From Terrisporobacter petrolearius (lineage in GTDB: Bacteria; Bacillota; Clostridia; Peptostreptococcales; Peptostreptococcaceae): a stretch of DNA of 37,274 nt. The notes under the pieces were generated by a model. The model was not told the origin of the DNA and made no database searches. It was given only the letters and a program-made list of their open reading frames with translations. Shown here in pieces: positions 1 to 8,062 of the stretch (positions within the stretch are counted from its first letter, which is position 1; each line of letters opens with the position of its first letter). The stretch lies in assembly GCF_020748185.1 (NCBI RefSeq), contig NZ_JAHZMO010000032.1:1-37274 (forward strand), read 5' to 3'. Made by a program: the position numbers and the translations under genes.

Positions 1-126
1 AGGTGTACTTGACATGCAATTAAATTGGAATTACATTCAAATTAAGGCATGGATACATAATTTTCATATCCATGCCTTAATAAACTTATCATAGAAAGCT
101 ATTTACAGAAAAAACTTCACAGTCTC
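1..126. repeat. Left copy of 126-bp terminal inverted repeat
   Basis: These 126 bases are the exact reverse complement of the last 126 bases of the window; identity stops at 127 versus 37148. Inside is a perfect 14-bp stem (42-55 with 67-80) around an 11-nt loop. Read inward to outward the element begins GAGACTGTGAAGTTTTTTCT, which resembles an insertion-sequence terminus (loosely IS256-like, a weak guess). No transposase lies inside the window. An exact repeat of this length at both ends fits a de Bruijn assembly break at a multicopy element (overlap k-1 for k=127). It may equally mark two inverted chromosomal copies. Confidence 0.9.
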
Positions 127-150
127 GAGAGCTAATTAAAAACAGCTCTC
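127..150 (-). terminator. Weak hairpin at the end of the GNAT gene
   Basis: A perfect 7-bp stem (127-133 with 144-150) with a 10-nt loop overlaps the stop codon of the acetyltransferase gene. No T-run follows it directly on the minus strand; the terminal repeat begins at once. It may be the remains of a terminator whose U-tract was displaced by the element. Function is uncertain. Confidence 0.3.
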
Positions 151-687
151 ATTTTTATACTTAAAATATTCTTCTTTAGCTAGTGCATATATTAAATGAA
201 ACACATCTTTTCCGTTGTGTTCTCTCATGTAATTACCTATAACCTTCATTCCTAATTTTTCAGCAACTTTTATTGAATTAATATTTTCAGGAATTACTTG
301 AGCTGTATATTTATCAGCATTAAGAACATTAAATATGTAGTCTACACATGCTTTCATTCCTTCTGTGGCATATCCTTTGTTCCAATATTCTTTTTTTAGT
401 ATATAAGCAATTTCAATATAATTTACTTTTTTTATAGTTACTGGTATTATTCCTATTATCCCAACTACTGAATTAGTTGATTTTTCTATTGTTATGTAAT
501 AGCTAAAACCAAAGTCTTCATATTGCTTTGTGATTTTATCAATCCAAATTTGAACTTCAGCATCAGAGTAAGTTTTTCCCCATCCTATAAGCATTAAATC
601 TTCATCTTGCAAAATTGATTTCATTTCATTGTAGTCATTTTGTTGTATTTTCCTCAATAATAATCTTTTAGTTTTAATAATACACAT
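136..687 (-). CDS. GNAT family N-acetyltransferase (RimJ/RimL-like)
   Basis: A 183-residue acetyltransferase of the Acetyltransf_3 (RimJ/RimL/YoaA-like) type, which would move acetyl from acetyl-CoA to an amino group on a protein or small molecule. Seen: the N-terminal strand TKRLLLR, the long acceptor-side segment, and the C-terminal acetyl-CoA block with NxxSxxVAEKLGM. I start it at the ATG at 687 because GGAGGAGG lies just upstream (690-697). The frame stays open to 726, but that extension would place the ribosome binding site inside the gene. It ends 9 bp from the terminal repeat. The substrate cannot be inferred. The small gene at 735-896 lies upstream on the same strand and may be cotranscribed. 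Confidence 0.85.
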   Translation of the reverse strand: MCIIKTKRLLLRKIQQNDYNEMKSILQDEDLMLIGWGKTYSDAEVQIWIDKITKQYEDFGFSYYITIEKSTNSVVGIIGIIPVTIKKVNYIEIAYILKKEYWNKGYATEGMKACVDYIFNVLNADKYTAQVIPENINSIKVAEKLGMKVIGNYMREHNGKDVFHLIYALAKEEYFKYKNESCF

Positions 688-734
688 TTCCTCCTCCAAA
701 TTAAAAAGAAATCTAAAATATTTCAAATTAGAAG

Positions 735-896
735 TTAATATATTTCATCTTCTTTTATTTGAATTAAACCTTTTGAAGCTAAAAATTCTTCTTGTAAGTC
801 TAAAATCATTTCTATCTCATTTTTAGAAATATTTCCTGCACATCTGATATATATAAATTCTATCATTTCTTCTACTGAAATTGTAGTATCTTCCAT
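735..896 (-). CDS. Small hypothetical protein (53 aa)
   Basis: A short reading frame of 54 codons with a textbook ribosome binding site (AGGAGGAG a few bases before the ATG at 896) and clostridial codon use. The product begins MEDTTISVEEMIEF and ends IQIKEDEIY. It is acidic, predicted mostly helical, with one Cys and no membrane segment or signal peptide. It sits 47 bp upstream of the GNAT gene on the same strand, so the two probably share a transcript, and is divergent from the gene at 1019. I do not recognise a family. The small size suggests a regulatory or accessory peptide, but nothing in the sequence proves a role. Confidence 0.6.
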   Translation of the reverse strand: MEDTTISVEEMIEFIYIRCAGNISKNEIEMILDLQEEFLASKGLIQIKEDEIY

Positions 897-1018
897 AATC
901 TCCTCCTAAACTTGTAACATAAACATTATGATACAACATAATAAATCATATTGAAAGAGATAGAATTTACTTTATATAATTGCAGATACTAAATTTAAAC
1001 TAAATTTAGGAGGATAAT

Positions 1019-1453
1019 ATGAGTAAATACAAATTAGATTATTTTTCAAAATACTACTTTTATGAAGAAGATGATTTTGTTAAAGAGGTAGAAGAGGGAA
1101 AATACATACTAGAACAAATAAAGACTAGTAATAGATTTGATTATAAAGGACATTCATACAAATACACAAAATTTGGAAATATATCACAAAGTGATACAAA
1201 AAGAGATGTAAATATGGAAATAGTATCAGACAGTGTAAATGTAATCATAGACAATGAAAAATGCCACCTTGATTTAATATATAAATTTGAAACTAAAGTT
1301 TTAGAAGATCATGTTAGAGTAACTACTAGAATTAGTGAAAAAAATGATGATGTATCTTGTTTATTATATATAAATAACAGTGAAGCAAAAGAATGCATAA
1401 AAGAGTTAGAACAGGTGAAAAAATTACAAGAGAGTTATCTTAAAATGAATTAA
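1019..1453 (+). CDS. Hypothetical protein (144 aa)
   Basis: An unrecognised soluble protein with a strong AGGAGGATAAT ribosome binding site before its ATG. It is rich in Lys, Glu, Asp, Tyr and Ser, has no signal peptide or membrane segment, and its middle (about 60-115) looks beta-rich, with alternating polar and hydrophobic residues. The C-terminus (about 120-144) is probably a helix. It is monocistronic: divergent from the small gene at 735-896 and followed by a strong hairpin at 1491. No catalytic motif could be seen, so no function is proposed. Confidence 0.75.
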   Translation: MSKYKLDYFSKYYFYEEDDFVKEVEEGKYILEQIKTSNRFDYKGHSYKYTKFGNISQSDTKRDVNMEIVSDSVNVIIDNEKCHLDLIYKFETKVLEDHVRVTTRISEKNDDVSCLLYINNSEAKECIKELEQVKKLQESYLKMN

Positions 1454-1490
1454 ACATTATAAGTGAAATAGTAATTTAGATATATAGAAA

Positions 1491-1527
1491 CATTCCTATT
1501 GAATAATTATTCAATAGGAATGTTAAA
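1491..1527. terminator. Bidirectional terminator
   Basis: A perfect 14-bp stem (1491-1504 with 1509-1522) closes an AATT loop and is followed by a T-rich stretch. It separates two convergent genes, the hypothetical at 1019-1453 and the MIP channel at 1563-2273, and could stop transcripts from both sides. Confidence 0.8.
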
Positions 1528-1562
1528 TTTTTATAATGAAACAAATAATCTAAATATTAATT

Positions 1563-2273
1563 TTATACTCCAAAATAAAAACGAACAAATAAAGCTGCCA
1601 ATGCAGCACCTGCAAAAGGAGCTATTCCTGGTATTAATAATCCATATTGCCAATCGTTATTAGCTTTATTTTTTATTGGTAGTACTTGGAATGCAAGCCT
1701 AGGACCTAAATCTCTAGCTTGATTCATGGCAAATCCTGTAGGTCCTCCAAGAGCCATACCTATTGCCCATACTAATAAACCAACCCCTATTGCTAACATA
1801 TCTTCATGTTTTGTAGCAATTACTAATATACTGCTTATAAATACAAAAGTAGCGAAGAACTCTACGAAGAAATTTCTAGGTAAATTACGAATAATTGGAT
1901 TAGTAGAAAAAATATTTCTTACAGCAATAGGATCAACTTCATTTTCGCTAGCTTTAAAATGATCTGCATACATTATATAGACTATTATTGAAGCAACAAA
2001 GGCACCTAAAAGTTCAGCTATAGTGTAAGGTATAAAAGAAGTCCAAGGAATCATTCCTAATATACATTGAGCAAGAACCATGGCGGGATTCATACAAACA
2101 CCACCAAAAACTAATAATGCTACTGTAATACCAAAAGACCATGTTGTTATGGCAAATAGATGTCCACTTCCTCTATATTTAGTATTTTTTAAAACTTCAT
2201 CGCAATGAACTCCTACACCAAAGATAATCATAAGTGCTGTACTTAAAAATTCAGCAGTTAAATTTTGAAACAT
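1563..2273 (-). CDS. MIP-family channel, LarD-like (aquaglyceroporin fold)
   Basis: A 236-residue membrane protein of the major intrinsic protein family with about six transmembrane helices and two re-entrant loops. The first signature is present as MNPAMV (NPA at 62-64). The second reads MNQARDLGPRL (184-193), so its Pro is replaced by Gln while the Arg of the selectivity region is kept. The usual SGAHxNPA loop is also altered (FGGVCMNPA). It lies 48 bp downstream of larA on the same strand, as in the Lactobacillus plantarum lar operon, where LarD is a lactic-acid channel. I therefore infer transport of lactic acid or a similar small solute; a plain glycerol facilitator remains possible. Confidence 0.8.
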   Translation of the reverse strand: MFQNLTAEFLSTALMIIFGVGVHCDEVLKNTKYRGSGHLFAITTWSFGITVALLVFGGVCMNPAMVLAQCILGMIPWTSFIPYTIAELLGAFVASIIVYIMYADHFKASENEVDPIAVRNIFSTNPIIRNLPRNFFVEFFATFVFISSILVIATKHEDMLAIGVGLLVWAIGMALGGPTGFAMNQARDLGPRLAFQVLPIKNKANNDWQYGLLIPGIAPFAGAALAALFVRFYFGV

Positions 2274-2321
2274 ATTTTAATTCCCCCTTTTTCATTTGTG
2301 ATTTTTCTTATTGATAAAACA

Positions 2322-3605
2322 TTAATTATTATTTTGAACTATTACACTTAATCCATCAGGTATTACAGCAACCTTTGCATCATTACCTTTTAATTCAAAT
2401 GCACGATCTAGTGCCTCATCTATATTTTTTGCTATTTCCATATGTAATCCAGTAACTAAAGCTGGGTCTACTAAATCAGATACCACTATTATTTTGTGAT
2501 TTACTAAAATTCTGGCTAGAATTTGAGAAGTCCATTGTTCTGGTAAAGTTTCTAGCCTTGGAGTTTTCTTTGCTAATTCTAAAAACTCTTTTGCTTCTTT
2601 TACATTGGCCACATTATCATAAAAAGCTTGGCCACCGTGACCATCACGACATCCTGCAACCATTATAATAATTCCGTCTTTGTTTAAAGTAGCCTCAGCT
2701 GCAGTCATACCTTTTACTGCTTGATAAATATTTTGATCAAGAGGATAACCTCCATTAGTAGAAATGGCAATATCACAATTCACTTTATCTACACGAGCTA
2801 AGCTATTGACAAAGTTACAACCTTCTAAGTGAGCTTTTTCAAAATCTCCTGCAAAAGAACCTATAATTTTATGGTCTCCATTTAAAACTACGTTGACAAT
2901 AAAAGCTAATTTAGCAGTTCTTGCTGCATATACCATATCTTCATGAACTAGATTGTGAGCAATATTTCCTGTACGAGAATTTTTATCGCTTATAAATTCT
3001 CCACAGTGATTTGCCATAATCGTTTTATATGAAGCTATACCTGGAAGTACTGATTTTCTTCCTCCAGAAAATCCAGCGAAAAAGTGTGATTCAATAAAGC
3101 CTTCTGCTATAAGTAAATCAGCTTTTGCAGCAATTTTATTTATTAAACATTCTCCTCCGCTTGGTAGAGTATCAATTTTTTTCATTGAAGGATCATCAGT
3201 AGATATGTGCATTACTATTTCTTCATTTTCAGCAATTTCTTTTCCGTATTTTAAAATTAATTCTTCTTTTGTACTTTCTCTATGAAAGCCAGTAGCAACT
3301 AAGATACGTATACGTGCATCTGGAGATACACTACGAATTCTTCTAAGTAAAATAGGAGTAATAATATGAGATGGCACCGGTCTTGTATGATCACTGCTTA
3401 TTATTACAATATCTTTTTTATCTTTTGCTAATTCCTCAAGAGTAGGACTTGCAATTGGATTGTTTAAAGATCTTTCAACAATACCTATTTCACTTTCTTT
3501 GCATTTGTAAGTCCCCTGTTGTGATTCTAAAAGTCCAGCAAAATTATCAGTTCGTAAATTTAGACTTATTGTTTTTGAATCATAAGGCAGTTTAAATTTT
3601 TTCAT
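2322..3605 (-). CDS. larA: Lactate racemase (nickel-pincer enzyme)
   Basis: LarA interconverts L- and D-lactate using a covalently bound nickel-pincer nucleotide. The 427-residue protein has the family length. The residues known from L. plantarum LarA occur at identical positions: Asp72 and Arg75 in SDHTRPVP, His108, His174, Lys184 (cofactor attachment) and His200 (Ni ligand), plus Tyr294, Gln295 and Lys298. This supports true LarA activity rather than a distant DUF2088 relative. The start at 3605 lies behind a GGAGGAAA ribosome binding site. It is followed by the LarD-like channel and is divergent from a Crp/Fnr regulator. The cofactor-making genes larB, larC and larE are not in this window and would have to be elsewhere. 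Confidence 0.9.
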   Translation of the reverse strand: MKKFKLPYDSKTISLNLRTDNFAGLLESQQGTYKCKESEIGIVERSLNNPIASPTLEELAKDKKDIVIISSDHTRPVPSHIITPILLRRIRSVSPDARIRILVATGFHRESTKEELILKYGKEIAENEEIVMHISTDDPSMKKIDTLPSGGECLINKIAAKADLLIAEGFIESHFFAGFSGGRKSVLPGIASYKTIMANHCGEFISDKNSRTGNIAHNLVHEDMVYAARTAKLAFIVNVVLNGDHKIIGSFAGDFEKAHLEGCNFVNSLARVDKVNCDIAISTNGGYPLDQNIYQAVKGMTAAEATLNKDGIIIMVAGCRDGHGGQAFYDNVANVKEAKEFLELAKKTPRLETLPEQWTSQILARILVNHKIIVVSDLVDPALVTGLHMEIAKNIDEALDRAFELKGNDAKVAVIPDGLSVIVQNNN

Positions 3606-3693
3606 ATAGTTTTTTCCTCCATTTTGTAATAAATTATTAATTTCTAATTTAATAACTAGTATAATTTAGAATGAAATATTATAATGTACCATG

Positions 3694-3717
3694 AGATGTT
3701 ACCATTTGATAACATCT
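3694..3717. promoter_or_regulatory. Palindromic operator between larA and the Crp-type gene
   Basis: AGATGTTA (3694-3701) and TAACATCT (3710-3717) form perfect 8-bp arms around 8 bases. The core TGTTA-N8-TAACA is the size and layout expected for a Crp/Fnr dimer site. It lies in the 190-bp divergent region, upstream of possible minus-strand -10 elements near 3658-3683, and overlaps a TTGATA (3706-3711) that could be a plus-strand -35. The likely binder is the regulator at 3796. Activation of larA and autoregulation are inferences. Confidence 0.65.
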
Positions 3718-3795
3718 TTTAATACAAAATAAAAGTAAAATGACATAAAAACAAAAGTATTTCATAGCGTTACATATCATTGGGGAGGGACATTT

Positions 3796-4452
3796 ATGAA
3801 TGCAAAATTTTTACTTGATTTTTTAGAAAAAAATAATACACAAACTATAAGGAAGAAATATCATTCATATTTAACTTTTTATGGATTAGATGAAAAATAC
3901 ACATATGTTTTAAAAGAAGGAATAATAAAAACAAGTGTTATTTTGAAAGATGGAAGAGAATTTAATATTTCATACATATGTGAGCCAGATATAATTTCTT
4001 TACTAAGAGATGAAATAAGCTCCAACACATCATCACCCTTTAATGTAAGGATTGAATCTAAAGAAGCTGTATTTTATAAAATTCCAAGAGTTACATTTTG
4101 GAATTATGTTAATAATGATATTGAATTACAAACTTATATAAAAGATTATTACAGGACTAAATTGTTGGAAAGTATGCATAATCATAAAATAACCATAATG
4201 AATGGAAAAAAAGGTGCTGTTTGTGCATTTATTTATGAATTAATTGGTAAATTTGGTAAACAAAAAAATAATAAAATTATAATAGATTTTCTTATAACAA
4301 ATGAAGATATAGCAGGATTTTGTGGGGTTTCAACAAGGAATAGTGTAAATAGAATTCTACATGAACTAAAAAAAGAAAAAGTTATTTCTATTATAGATAA
4401 AAAAATTCATGTCTTGGATGTGGAGTATCTTCGTAATTTTGCATTAGACTAA
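3796..4452 (+). CDS. Crp/Fnr-family transcriptional regulator (LarR-like)
   Basis: A 218-residue regulator with an N-terminal cyclic-nucleotide-binding-like beta domain (about 20-115), a dimer helix (about 120-150) and a C-terminal winged helix with NEDIAGFCGVSTRNSVNR-type recognition sequence (about 168-190). There are no Fnr-type Cys clusters, so an iron-sulfur sensor is unlikely. A GGGGAGG ribosome binding site precedes the ATG. It is divergent from larA; in L. plantarum the lar genes are activated by the Crp/Fnr protein LarR in response to L-lactate, and the position suggests the same role here. The effector is not visible in the sequence. Confidence 0.8.
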   Translation: MNAKFLLDFLEKNNTQTIRKKYHSYLTFYGLDEKYTYVLKEGIIKTSVILKDGREFNISYICEPDIISLLRDEISSNTSSPFNVRIESKEAVFYKIPRVTFWNYVNNDIELQTYIKDYYRTKLLESMHNHKITIMNGKKGAVCAFIYELIGKFGKQKNNKIIIDFLITNEDIAGFCGVSTRNSVNRILHELKKEKVISIIDKKIHVLDVEYLRNFALD

Positions 4453-4470
4453 ATAGACAATACCATTTGC

Positions 4471-4498
4471 TTAACAGTAATAGTTTTTATGCTACAAT
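4471..4498 (+). promoter_or_regulatory. Promoter of the histidine phosphatase gene
   Basis: TTAACA (4471-4476), 16 bases, then TACAAT (4493-4498) form a plausible sigma-A promoter 67 bp before the start at 4566. The bases just upstream, TACCATTTG (4461-4469) followed by TAACA, repeat the centre and right half of the operator at 3694-3717. Confidence 0.5.
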
Positions 4499-4565
4499 TA
4501 CCATATGTATGAAAAATTAGGTAGTTAATAATACATTTATCATTAAAGTTAGAAGGGGAATGGAT

Positions 4566-5165
4566 ATGAAGAAAACATTATATTTAATGCGTCATGGACA
4601 AACTTTATTTAATTTAAGAAGAAAAATGCAAGGACATTGTGATTCACCGCTTACACCACTTGGAAAAAAGCAAGCTGAAATAGCGGGAGAGTATTTAAAA
4701 AATATTCATATAGATCATGCTTATAGCTCATCTTTAGAAAGATGTTGTGACACTTTAGAAATAGCCACTAATGGAAGAATACCTTATGTAAGATTAAAAG
4801 GTTTAAAAGAAATGAATTTCGGTGTATTTGAAGGTGAAAGTGTAGATTTAAAACCGACAGATAAAAAAGATTATGAAAGCTTCTTCGTGCAATATGGAGG
4901 AGAATCTTTGTCACAAGTTAAAGAAAGAATGCTTAAAACTTGTACAGAAATAATGGAAAAAGAACATCATAACACTGTTTTAGCTGTGTCTCATGGATTG
5001 GCATCTTTATGTTTCTTATCAAATTTTGAAGATGTGAGTGAACTGATGAAAACAGGAATACCTAATTGCACAATATTTAAATATGAATACGAAAATAAAA
5101 AGTTCAAATTAATTGAAATTATACGCCATGATTTTAGCCAAATAGAAGAAGCTTTGGCTTATTAG
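4566..5165 (+). CDS. Histidine phosphatase family protein (phosphoglycerate mutase-like)
   Basis: A 199-residue member of the histidine phosphatase superfamily, which hydrolyses phosphate esters through a phospho-histidine. Seen: the RHG motif in MRHGQTLFN with the nucleophile His near residue 10, the arginine in SSLERCCDT, the acid Glu in KEMNFGVFEG and the second His in AVSHGLA. I prefer the ATG at 4566 over the one at 4560 because the GGGG ribosome binding site (4555-4558) is then 7 bases away rather than 1. The length fits cofactor-dependent PhoE/GpmB or CobC-like phosphatases; the substrate is undetermined. It is monocistronic, ending at a 21-bp hairpin. Confidence 0.85.
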   Translation: MKKTLYLMRHGQTLFNLRRKMQGHCDSPLTPLGKKQAEIAGEYLKNIHIDHAYSSSLERCCDTLEIATNGRIPYVRLKGLKEMNFGVFEGESVDLKPTDKKDYESFFVQYGGESLSQVKERMLKTCTEIMEKEHHNTVLAVSHGLASLCFLSNFEDVSELMKTGIPNCTIFKYEYENKKFKLIEIIRHDFSQIEEALAY

Positions 5166-5177
5166 TAATTTGAGAAA

Positions 5178-5228
5178 CTAAAAAAGTTGTAGATAGTTAT
5201 TATAATAAACTATCTACAACTTTTTTAG
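5178..5228. terminator. Bidirectional terminator with 21-bp perfect stem
   Basis: Positions 5178-5198 and 5208-5228 are perfect reverse complements around a 9-nt loop. A-runs and T-runs at the stem base make it work in either direction between the convergent phosphatase and ferric-reductase-like genes. It overlaps the last codons of the latter. Confidence 0.85.
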
Positions 5229-5949
5229 TTTGCAGTTGCCATTGAAGAACTTTGTTTTGATCTATATAATGACTTTTTATTTACAAACTTAGAAATACGC
5301 ATTACAGCATAAGTTATAAAGACAACGCTGTAAGCTGCCACATTTATTATATAATTAGTATCACCTGAAAGAGCAATTGGTAGCATTATTAACATAACGT
5401 GAACATATATTAGTCCATAGAATAAATATGCAGATTTTTGTAATGCTTTCCATGATTTAGGTTTCATACATTTTCTAACACTAGGGAAAGAAGTAATAAG
5501 AAGTGGAACCATTATTGCAATTAATATTATACTTACACCAGCAGCAGCTTTCATATTAGTTGGCATAGTTTCTGGTGCAGTAAAAAGATTTACAAAGTGA
5601 TTTTTTCCAAAGCTTATATTGTGAGCTAAAGTAAGTATACCTGCTATAATTGATAGTTCAGCTCTAATTGGCATTAAAAACTTAATTAACTTACCTCCAT
5701 TTCTAAAAGCTCCTGTGTACATAACAATAACAAAAATAGCAGTTGAAAAAGTACTTTTTATTAAAATCGGAAGAATAGTAGTAGTAAACAAGGCAGGTAA
5801 GGTCCAAATAACACCTGTATAAGATCCTACTATTAATAAAATTGATAATATTGCAGTTATTATATAACAAATATTAGCATGTTTTTGATAAAGTCGTGAC
5901 CAAAAGCTACTAGCAGTATTGCGGTTATTATTGATATTAAAAAATTCAT
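5225..5949 (-). pseudogene. Ferric-reductase-like transmembrane protein, frameshifted near its start
   Basis: The natural start is the ATG at 5947-5949, behind GGAGG. That frame encodes MNFLISIITAILLVAFGH and meets a stop after 29 codons. The rest lies one frame over, continuing as HANICYIITAILSILLIVG and running to the stop at 5225. One extra A in the run of five (5882-5886, T on the plus strand) would join them into a protein of 241 residues with about seven membrane helices. The helix with AELSIIAGILTLAHNI and the one with YGLIYVHVMLI each bear a His, as in Ferric_reduct/MsrQ-like haem-binding domains, which pass electrons across the membrane. The slip may be real decay, phase variation or an assembly error. 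A shorter product starting at TTG 5791 is unlikely. Confidence 0.75.
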
Positions 5950-6225
5950 GATTACCTCCATTGAATATGAGAAATGTGGGTGCTATTTCTTCATATTGTT
6001 AATATTTTATTGTAATGAAATTATAATATGGATGGTATTATCAATCAATACTTATTATCAATTAACAATAAAAATCAATAAAACTTACAACATAATAATA
6101 AAAAAGATTAAATCAAGAATTAACATATGCAAAATTTTATGACTAGTTATTTGAAAAATGTTTATATACTAACTAATATTTTCATAGTATTTTATAGCTT
6201 TAAATTAAAGAAGGGGGGAATGCTT

Positions 6226-7041
6226 ATGGAGTATTATATCAATGTAGAAAAAGATGTCAAAATATTTGTAGAAGATATAAACTCAAAATGTGAAAGGACA
6301 ATAATGTTTGTACATGGGTGGCCCTTAAACCATAATATGTACGAATATATAGTAGCTTATTTTATAAGCAGAGGATATAGATGTGTAACAATAGATTTAA
6401 GAGGTTATGGAAAGTCTGATAAACCTTGTAGTGGATATGATTATGACAGAATGTCAACAGATATAAGATATGTAATTGAAACACTTAGACTTAAGAATAC
6501 TACACTAATGGGACACTCTATGGGTGGGGCTATTTGTTCAAGATATATGTCTAAATTTAAGGGCTACGGAGTAACAAGACTTTGTTTGCTTAGTGCAGCA
6601 GCACTAAAATGGGTGCAATCAACTGATTGGCCATATGGATATACTGTTGATGAAGTAAATTCAGCTATAGAAAACTTTAAAAATGATAGACCAAAATCAA
6701 TAATAAATATATCAGAATCATTTTTTTATAAATTTACAAGTCAGGGTATTTTAAACTGGTTCTTTTATATGTGTTTAAATGCTGCAGGATGGTCTACTGT
6801 TAATTCTTTATATGCACTTAGGGATGAAAATGTATTTAATGATTTAGCAAATATAAAAACTCCAACATTAATATTACATGGAATATATGACAGTGTATGC
6901 CCTTTTGAATTTGCTGAGTATATGAATAAAACAATAGAAAAATCTAAATTAGTCCCTCTTGCTAATGGAGGACATGGTGCCTTTTATGAATGTAGGGATG
7001 ATATAAATATAGAATTAGAAAAGTTTATAATAAACAATTAA
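6226..7041 (+). CDS. Alpha/beta hydrolase (haloperoxidase/esterase-like)
   Basis: A 271-residue single-domain alpha/beta hydrolase. The oxyanion-hole strand HGWP is at 30-33, the nucleophile elbow GHSMGG places Ser98, Asp222 sits in HGIYDSVCP and His250 in NGGHGAF, giving a complete triad. There is a small cap region (about 125-190). I start it at the ATG at 6226 because GGGGGG (6213-6218) is 7 bases upstream; the frame is open back to 6127 but that N-terminus has no ribosome binding site. It is most like non-haem chloroperoxidase/esterase proteins. The substrate is unknown. It is monocistronic, followed by a hairpin. Confidence 0.85.
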   Translation: MEYYINVEKDVKIFVEDINSKCERTIMFVHGWPLNHNMYEYIVAYFISRGYRCVTIDLRGYGKSDKPCSGYDYDRMSTDIRYVIETLRLKNTTLMGHSMGGAICSRYMSKFKGYGVTRLCLLSAAALKWVQSTDWPYGYTVDEVNSAIENFKNDRPKSIINISESFFYKFTSQGILNWFFYMCLNAAGWSTVNSLYALRDENVFNDLANIKTPTLILHGIYDSVCPFEFAEYMNKTIEKSKLVPLANGGHGAFYECRDDINIELEKFIINN

Positions 7042-7051
7042 ATAAAATGAA

Positions 7052-7098
7052 AAAGAGTAGTGATTTTAAATTATGATGGAGAAAAATTACTACTCTTT
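7052..7098. terminator. Terminator hairpin between convergent genes
   Basis: AAAGAGTAGT (7052-7061) pairs with ACTACTCTTT (7089-7098), and the stem extends inward by several more pairs with one mismatch. It lies between the hydrolase and the convergent HAAS-domain gene. Confidence 0.65.
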
Positions 7099-7129
7099 AT
7101 TACTATCTAAAATTTTATATTAATTATTT

Positions 7130-8062
7130 TTAGCCATTAATCTCACCTATATTATTACTTTTAAACAGTTCATTTAACAAAGTAATTTGAGAAGAGCTAA
7201 CTTTTATAGAAGCTCTTTCATTGGAAATTAAAGATGACTTTTTGAAAAAAGAGGTTTTTTCAGTTGAAAATGAAAGACTATAACAAGCTTTTCCATTTAT
7301 ATTTTCCTTTGACCACATATATCCATTTATACCAGAAAAGGGAACGAATGAATTAAACATAAGTATACCTTCATTGTATACAATTGCACTTTTTCTCTTA
7401 GGATTAAATATGGACACACTCATTAATATAAGTAAAATAAAACTTATACTATTTATTGTTTCTAAAGAAGAGGAGAATACTTCTATTGATTTAATATTAT
7501 TAAATTTATTTATAAGAGATATAAAAAGTATAAGACAAAATCCAAATAAAAAAGTTTGAATATATCTCATGGCTTTTTCATCCCAAATAGATTCTTTATA
7601 GGATTGAATATAAAAAAGAGGATCTTCTTTAGAAAGTTCACCATCTTTTTTTAGAATTCTTATAAAATCCACAATCTCAAATATACTTTGTAAAGAAATA
7701 AGTATAGTAAAAGCTGAGCATAGAAAAATTTGAAAATTATTAAAACTATTTAAAGAAATATAAGCAAAGCCGCTAAATATAAATATGGATGTAATTATTA
7801 TTAGTGAAAAAATTCTAAATAATTTATTATACTTATAAATTTTATCTTTATAAACTTTACTTAAAATATCAGGATCTCCCATTTGCTTTAAAGCCATATT
7901 TGTGGCAGCATTACTGTTTATACCATCCTCCGTATATTCCTCAATATAACTATAAATGTGATCTTTAAGTTCATCTTTCATATCTTTTGCTTTTTCTTCT
8001 GTGGAAATAAATCTACACGCAGATTGTAGAAAGTTTTCAATAGTATTATTTTCTATATTCAT
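7130..8062 (-). CDS. HAAS-domain membrane protein, partner of PadR regulator
   Basis: A 310-residue protein with an N-terminal helical HAAS/permease-prefix-type domain (about 1-75; note MKDELKDHIYSYIEE and MALKQMGDPDIL), then about four membrane segments (roughly 85-105, 112-130, 167-187, 200-220) and a C-terminal soluble part (about 230-310) resembling the DUF5673 PH-like fold. Its ATG overlaps the stop codon of the upstream padR gene by one base, a sign of translational coupling. PadR plus HAAS-protein pairs are common in Firmicutes, usually tied to membrane or cell-envelope stress; the exact role is unknown. No transporter ATPase is adjacent. Confidence 0.75.
   Translation of the reverse strand: MNIENNTIENFLQSACRFISTEEKAKDMKDELKDHIYSYIEEYTEDGINSNAATNMALKQMGDPDILSKVYKDKIYKYNKLFRIFSLIIITSIFIFSGFAYISLNSFNNFQIFLCSAFTILISLQSIFEIVDFIRILKKDGELSKEDPLFYIQSYKESIWDEKAMRYIQTFLFGFCLILFISLINKFNNIKSIEVFSSSLETINSISFILLILMSVSIFNPKRKSAIVYNEGILMFNSFVPFSGINGYMWSKENINGKACYSLSFSTEKTSFFKKSSLISNERASIKVSSSQITLLNELFKSNNIGEING

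Noticed and set aside
5948..6142. 64-residue plus-strand frame with hydrophobic residues
   Set aside because: No ribosome binding site; it starts inside the upstream region of the ferric-reductase-like gene and has no recognisable features.
6127..6225. N-terminal extension of the alpha/beta hydrolase with a hydrophobic segment
   Set aside because: There is no ribosome binding site at 6127, while an excellent one sits 7 bases before the ATG at 6226, where homology to the family begins.
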